7,924 nt of DNA from Clostridiales bacterium (GTDB taxonomy: Bacteria; Bacillota; Clostridia; Christensenellales; Borkfalkiaceae): the NCBI GenBank assembly GCA_021635425.1, contig JAJWOJ010000081.1, forward strand, positions 1-7,924, read 5' to 3'. A program made the translations under genes and the position numbers. Of this stretch, positions 7,549 to 7,924 are shown in pieces (position 1 is the stretch's first letter; every line of letters starts with the position of its first letter). The notes below the pieces were generated by a model. It made no database searches. It saw nothing but the letters and a program-made list of their open reading frames with translations, and was not told the DNA's origin.

Positions 7549-7590
7549 AGGCGGCGGTTGCCGTAAAGCTTAAAACCGCAACCGCCGCTT
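7549..7590 (+). terminator. Strong GC-rich hairpin, possible terminator or mRNA stabiliser
   Basis: GCGGCGGTTGC (7551-7561) pairs perfectly with GCAACCGCCGC (7578-7588). One A-U and one G-U pair extend it outward, and the loop is 16 nt. It is the most stable local hairpin in the window and follows the binding-protein gene by about 50 nt. The sequence after it is CTTAGCC rather than a U run, so termination would be weak. Partial termination or 3' end protection, giving more binding protein than downstream product, is the likelier reading. Confidence 0.45.
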
Positions 7591-7620
7591 AGCCACAAGT
7601 GATCGTGTTTAAACTCGGTC

Positions 7621-7720
7621 TTGCGTCGTGTTTTTAGGCTAATACATTGTTCCGCAAGTGTCATATACGGGTGTATTATGCCGCTTGCGCGCCGCGTCTT
7701 AACCTAAAAACGCGACGCAA
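7621..7720. repeat. Inverted-repeat arm 1 inside the 280-bp element
   Basis: TTGCGTCGTGTTTTTAGG (7621-7638) pairs with CCTAAAAACGCGACGCAA (7703-7720) over all 18 positions, with one G-U pair. After a one-base mismatch, TAA pairs with TTA further in. Inside, TAATACAT (7640-7647) can pair with GTGTATTA (7671-7678), while CGCAAGTG (7653-7660) can pair with CGCTTGCG (7682-7689). These two helices cross, so they are either alternatives or a pseudoknot. Confidence 0.7.
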
Positions 7721-7733
7721 TACTTGCAGGCAA

Positions 7734-7841
7734 CCAAAACGTCGCTATTTTCGATGATTTCTGTCGAAGGCGACTTTGTTCGTACTTGCTGTACGGGCGA
7801 AGGCGAATTCGGCATAAAGCGCGGAAATATCGGCGTTTTGG
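7734..7841. repeat. Inverted-repeat arm 2 inside the 280-bp element
   Basis: Bases 7734-7753 (starting CCAAAACG) are an inverted copy of 7822-7841 (ending CGTTTTGG) at 17 of 20 positions, with two of the three differences forming G-U pairs. The arm contains a small perfect hairpin, CGTAC-TTGCT-GTACG (7781-7795), and a 9-bp direct repeat CGAAGGCGA at 7765 and 7798. Together with arm 1 and the outer ends it forms a three-way-junction layout. Confidence 0.65.
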
Positions 7842-7896
7842 CGGGTTAAAACGCAATCACTTGTGGCTACGGATCAATAACAGAGGTATTTTTTCT

Positions 7897-7924
7897 ATGA
7901 CATTCGGAAAAACGGGTAAAAGAA
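7897..7924 (+). CDS. Start of a gene cut by the window end
   Basis: ATG at 7897 follows AGAGG (7882-7886) with 10 nt spacing. Nine codons are visible (MTFGKTGKR), giving a basic N-terminus, and the frame is open at the window edge. Same-strand position after a solute-binding protein makes an ABC transporter permease the likeliest product, and basic cytoplasmic N-termini are common there. That is inference from context only. Confidence 0.5.

Larger units (their letters stand above)
7590..7869. mobile_element. 280-bp inverted-repeat element, MITE-like or structured RNA
   Basis: The ends are inverted copies. Left 7590-7617 and right 7842-7869 match at 24 of 28 positions, and the outer 14 (TAGCCACAAGTGAT) are perfect. 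As RNA, 26 of 28 would pair. The element has no coding potential. If the outermost TA on each side is a target duplication, the core begins GCCAC and ends GTGGC, as expected for a miniature relic of an IS630/Tc1-mariner type transposon, which inserts at TA. Caution: a TA flank is automatically palindromic, so this is not proof. Removing the element would leave a spacer of about 119 nt, close to the 117 nt before the binding-protein gene. Two nested inverted-repeat arms fill the interior, which also fits a folded noncoding RNA. I favour a miniature element, with moderate certainty, and no transposase is present. Confidence 0.5.

Noticed and set aside
7260..7664. 134-codon - strand frame reaching into the noncoding region
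   Set aside because: Most of it is antisense to the binding-protein gene, the rest runs through hairpins, and no convincing ribosome binding site or domain was seen.
7590..7869. Integron attC site or group II intron
   Set aside because: No integrase, no recognisable GTTRRRY core at the ends, and no domain V-like hairpin or intron-encoded protein; the size and nested arms fit these poorly.

Overview
The window reads as a single-strand (+) stretch of an uncultured, probably gut-dwelling Clostridia-type Firmicute. The evidence is consensus AGGAGG-type ribosome binding sites, lipoproteins with classical lipoboxes, Gram-positive-style surface repeat proteins (GLUG and Listeria-Bacteroides repeats), a family-1 sugar-type solute-binding lipoprotein, and moderate GC of roughly 35-57% depending on the stretch. 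A Christensenellales-like lineage is my guess from general resemblance, not from a marker gene.

Layout. (1) Positions 3-2090: the 3' 695 codons of a large modular GLUG-repeat surface protein whose beginning lies before the window. (2) 2102-2722: a 206-aa lipoprotein with two Listeria-Bacteroides (InlB B-type) repeats. (3) 2744-2890: a 48-aa peptide gene with a perfect AGGAGG site. (4) 2907-5591: a complete 894-aa secreted paralogue of the first protein, with a signal peptide, a distinct N-terminal domain and two GLUG modules. These four genes are separated by only 11, 21 and 16 nt and probably form one operon for secreted or surface proteins. (5) 5592-5708: a spacer holding a 10-bp stem-loop. 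(6) 5709-7499: a 596-aa extracellular solute-binding lipoprotein. (7) 7500-7896: a 397-nt noncoding region filled with inverted repeats. It has two local hairpins followed by a 280-bp element (7590-7869) bounded by 28-bp imperfect inverted ends, perfect over the outer 14 bp, and flanked by TA. Inside it are two further long inverted-repeat arms. (8) 7897-end: the first nine codons of another gene, plausibly but not demonstrably an ABC transporter permease.

How it fits together. Genes 1-4 look like a cell-envelope cassette of two related beta-solenoid-like proteins with a small lipoprotein and a small peptide between them. The solute-binding protein begins what is probably a separate ABC importer unit for an oligosaccharide or similar ligand. 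A link between the two halves is not shown. The most unusual items are the 280-bp structured element between the binding protein and the next gene, which is either a miniature TA-flanked transposon relic or a structured RNA, and the 48-aa peptide embedded in the surface-protein operon. The repeat modules also show signs of duplication and mosaic exchange. No CRISPR array, tRNA, rRNA or full insertion sequence was seen.
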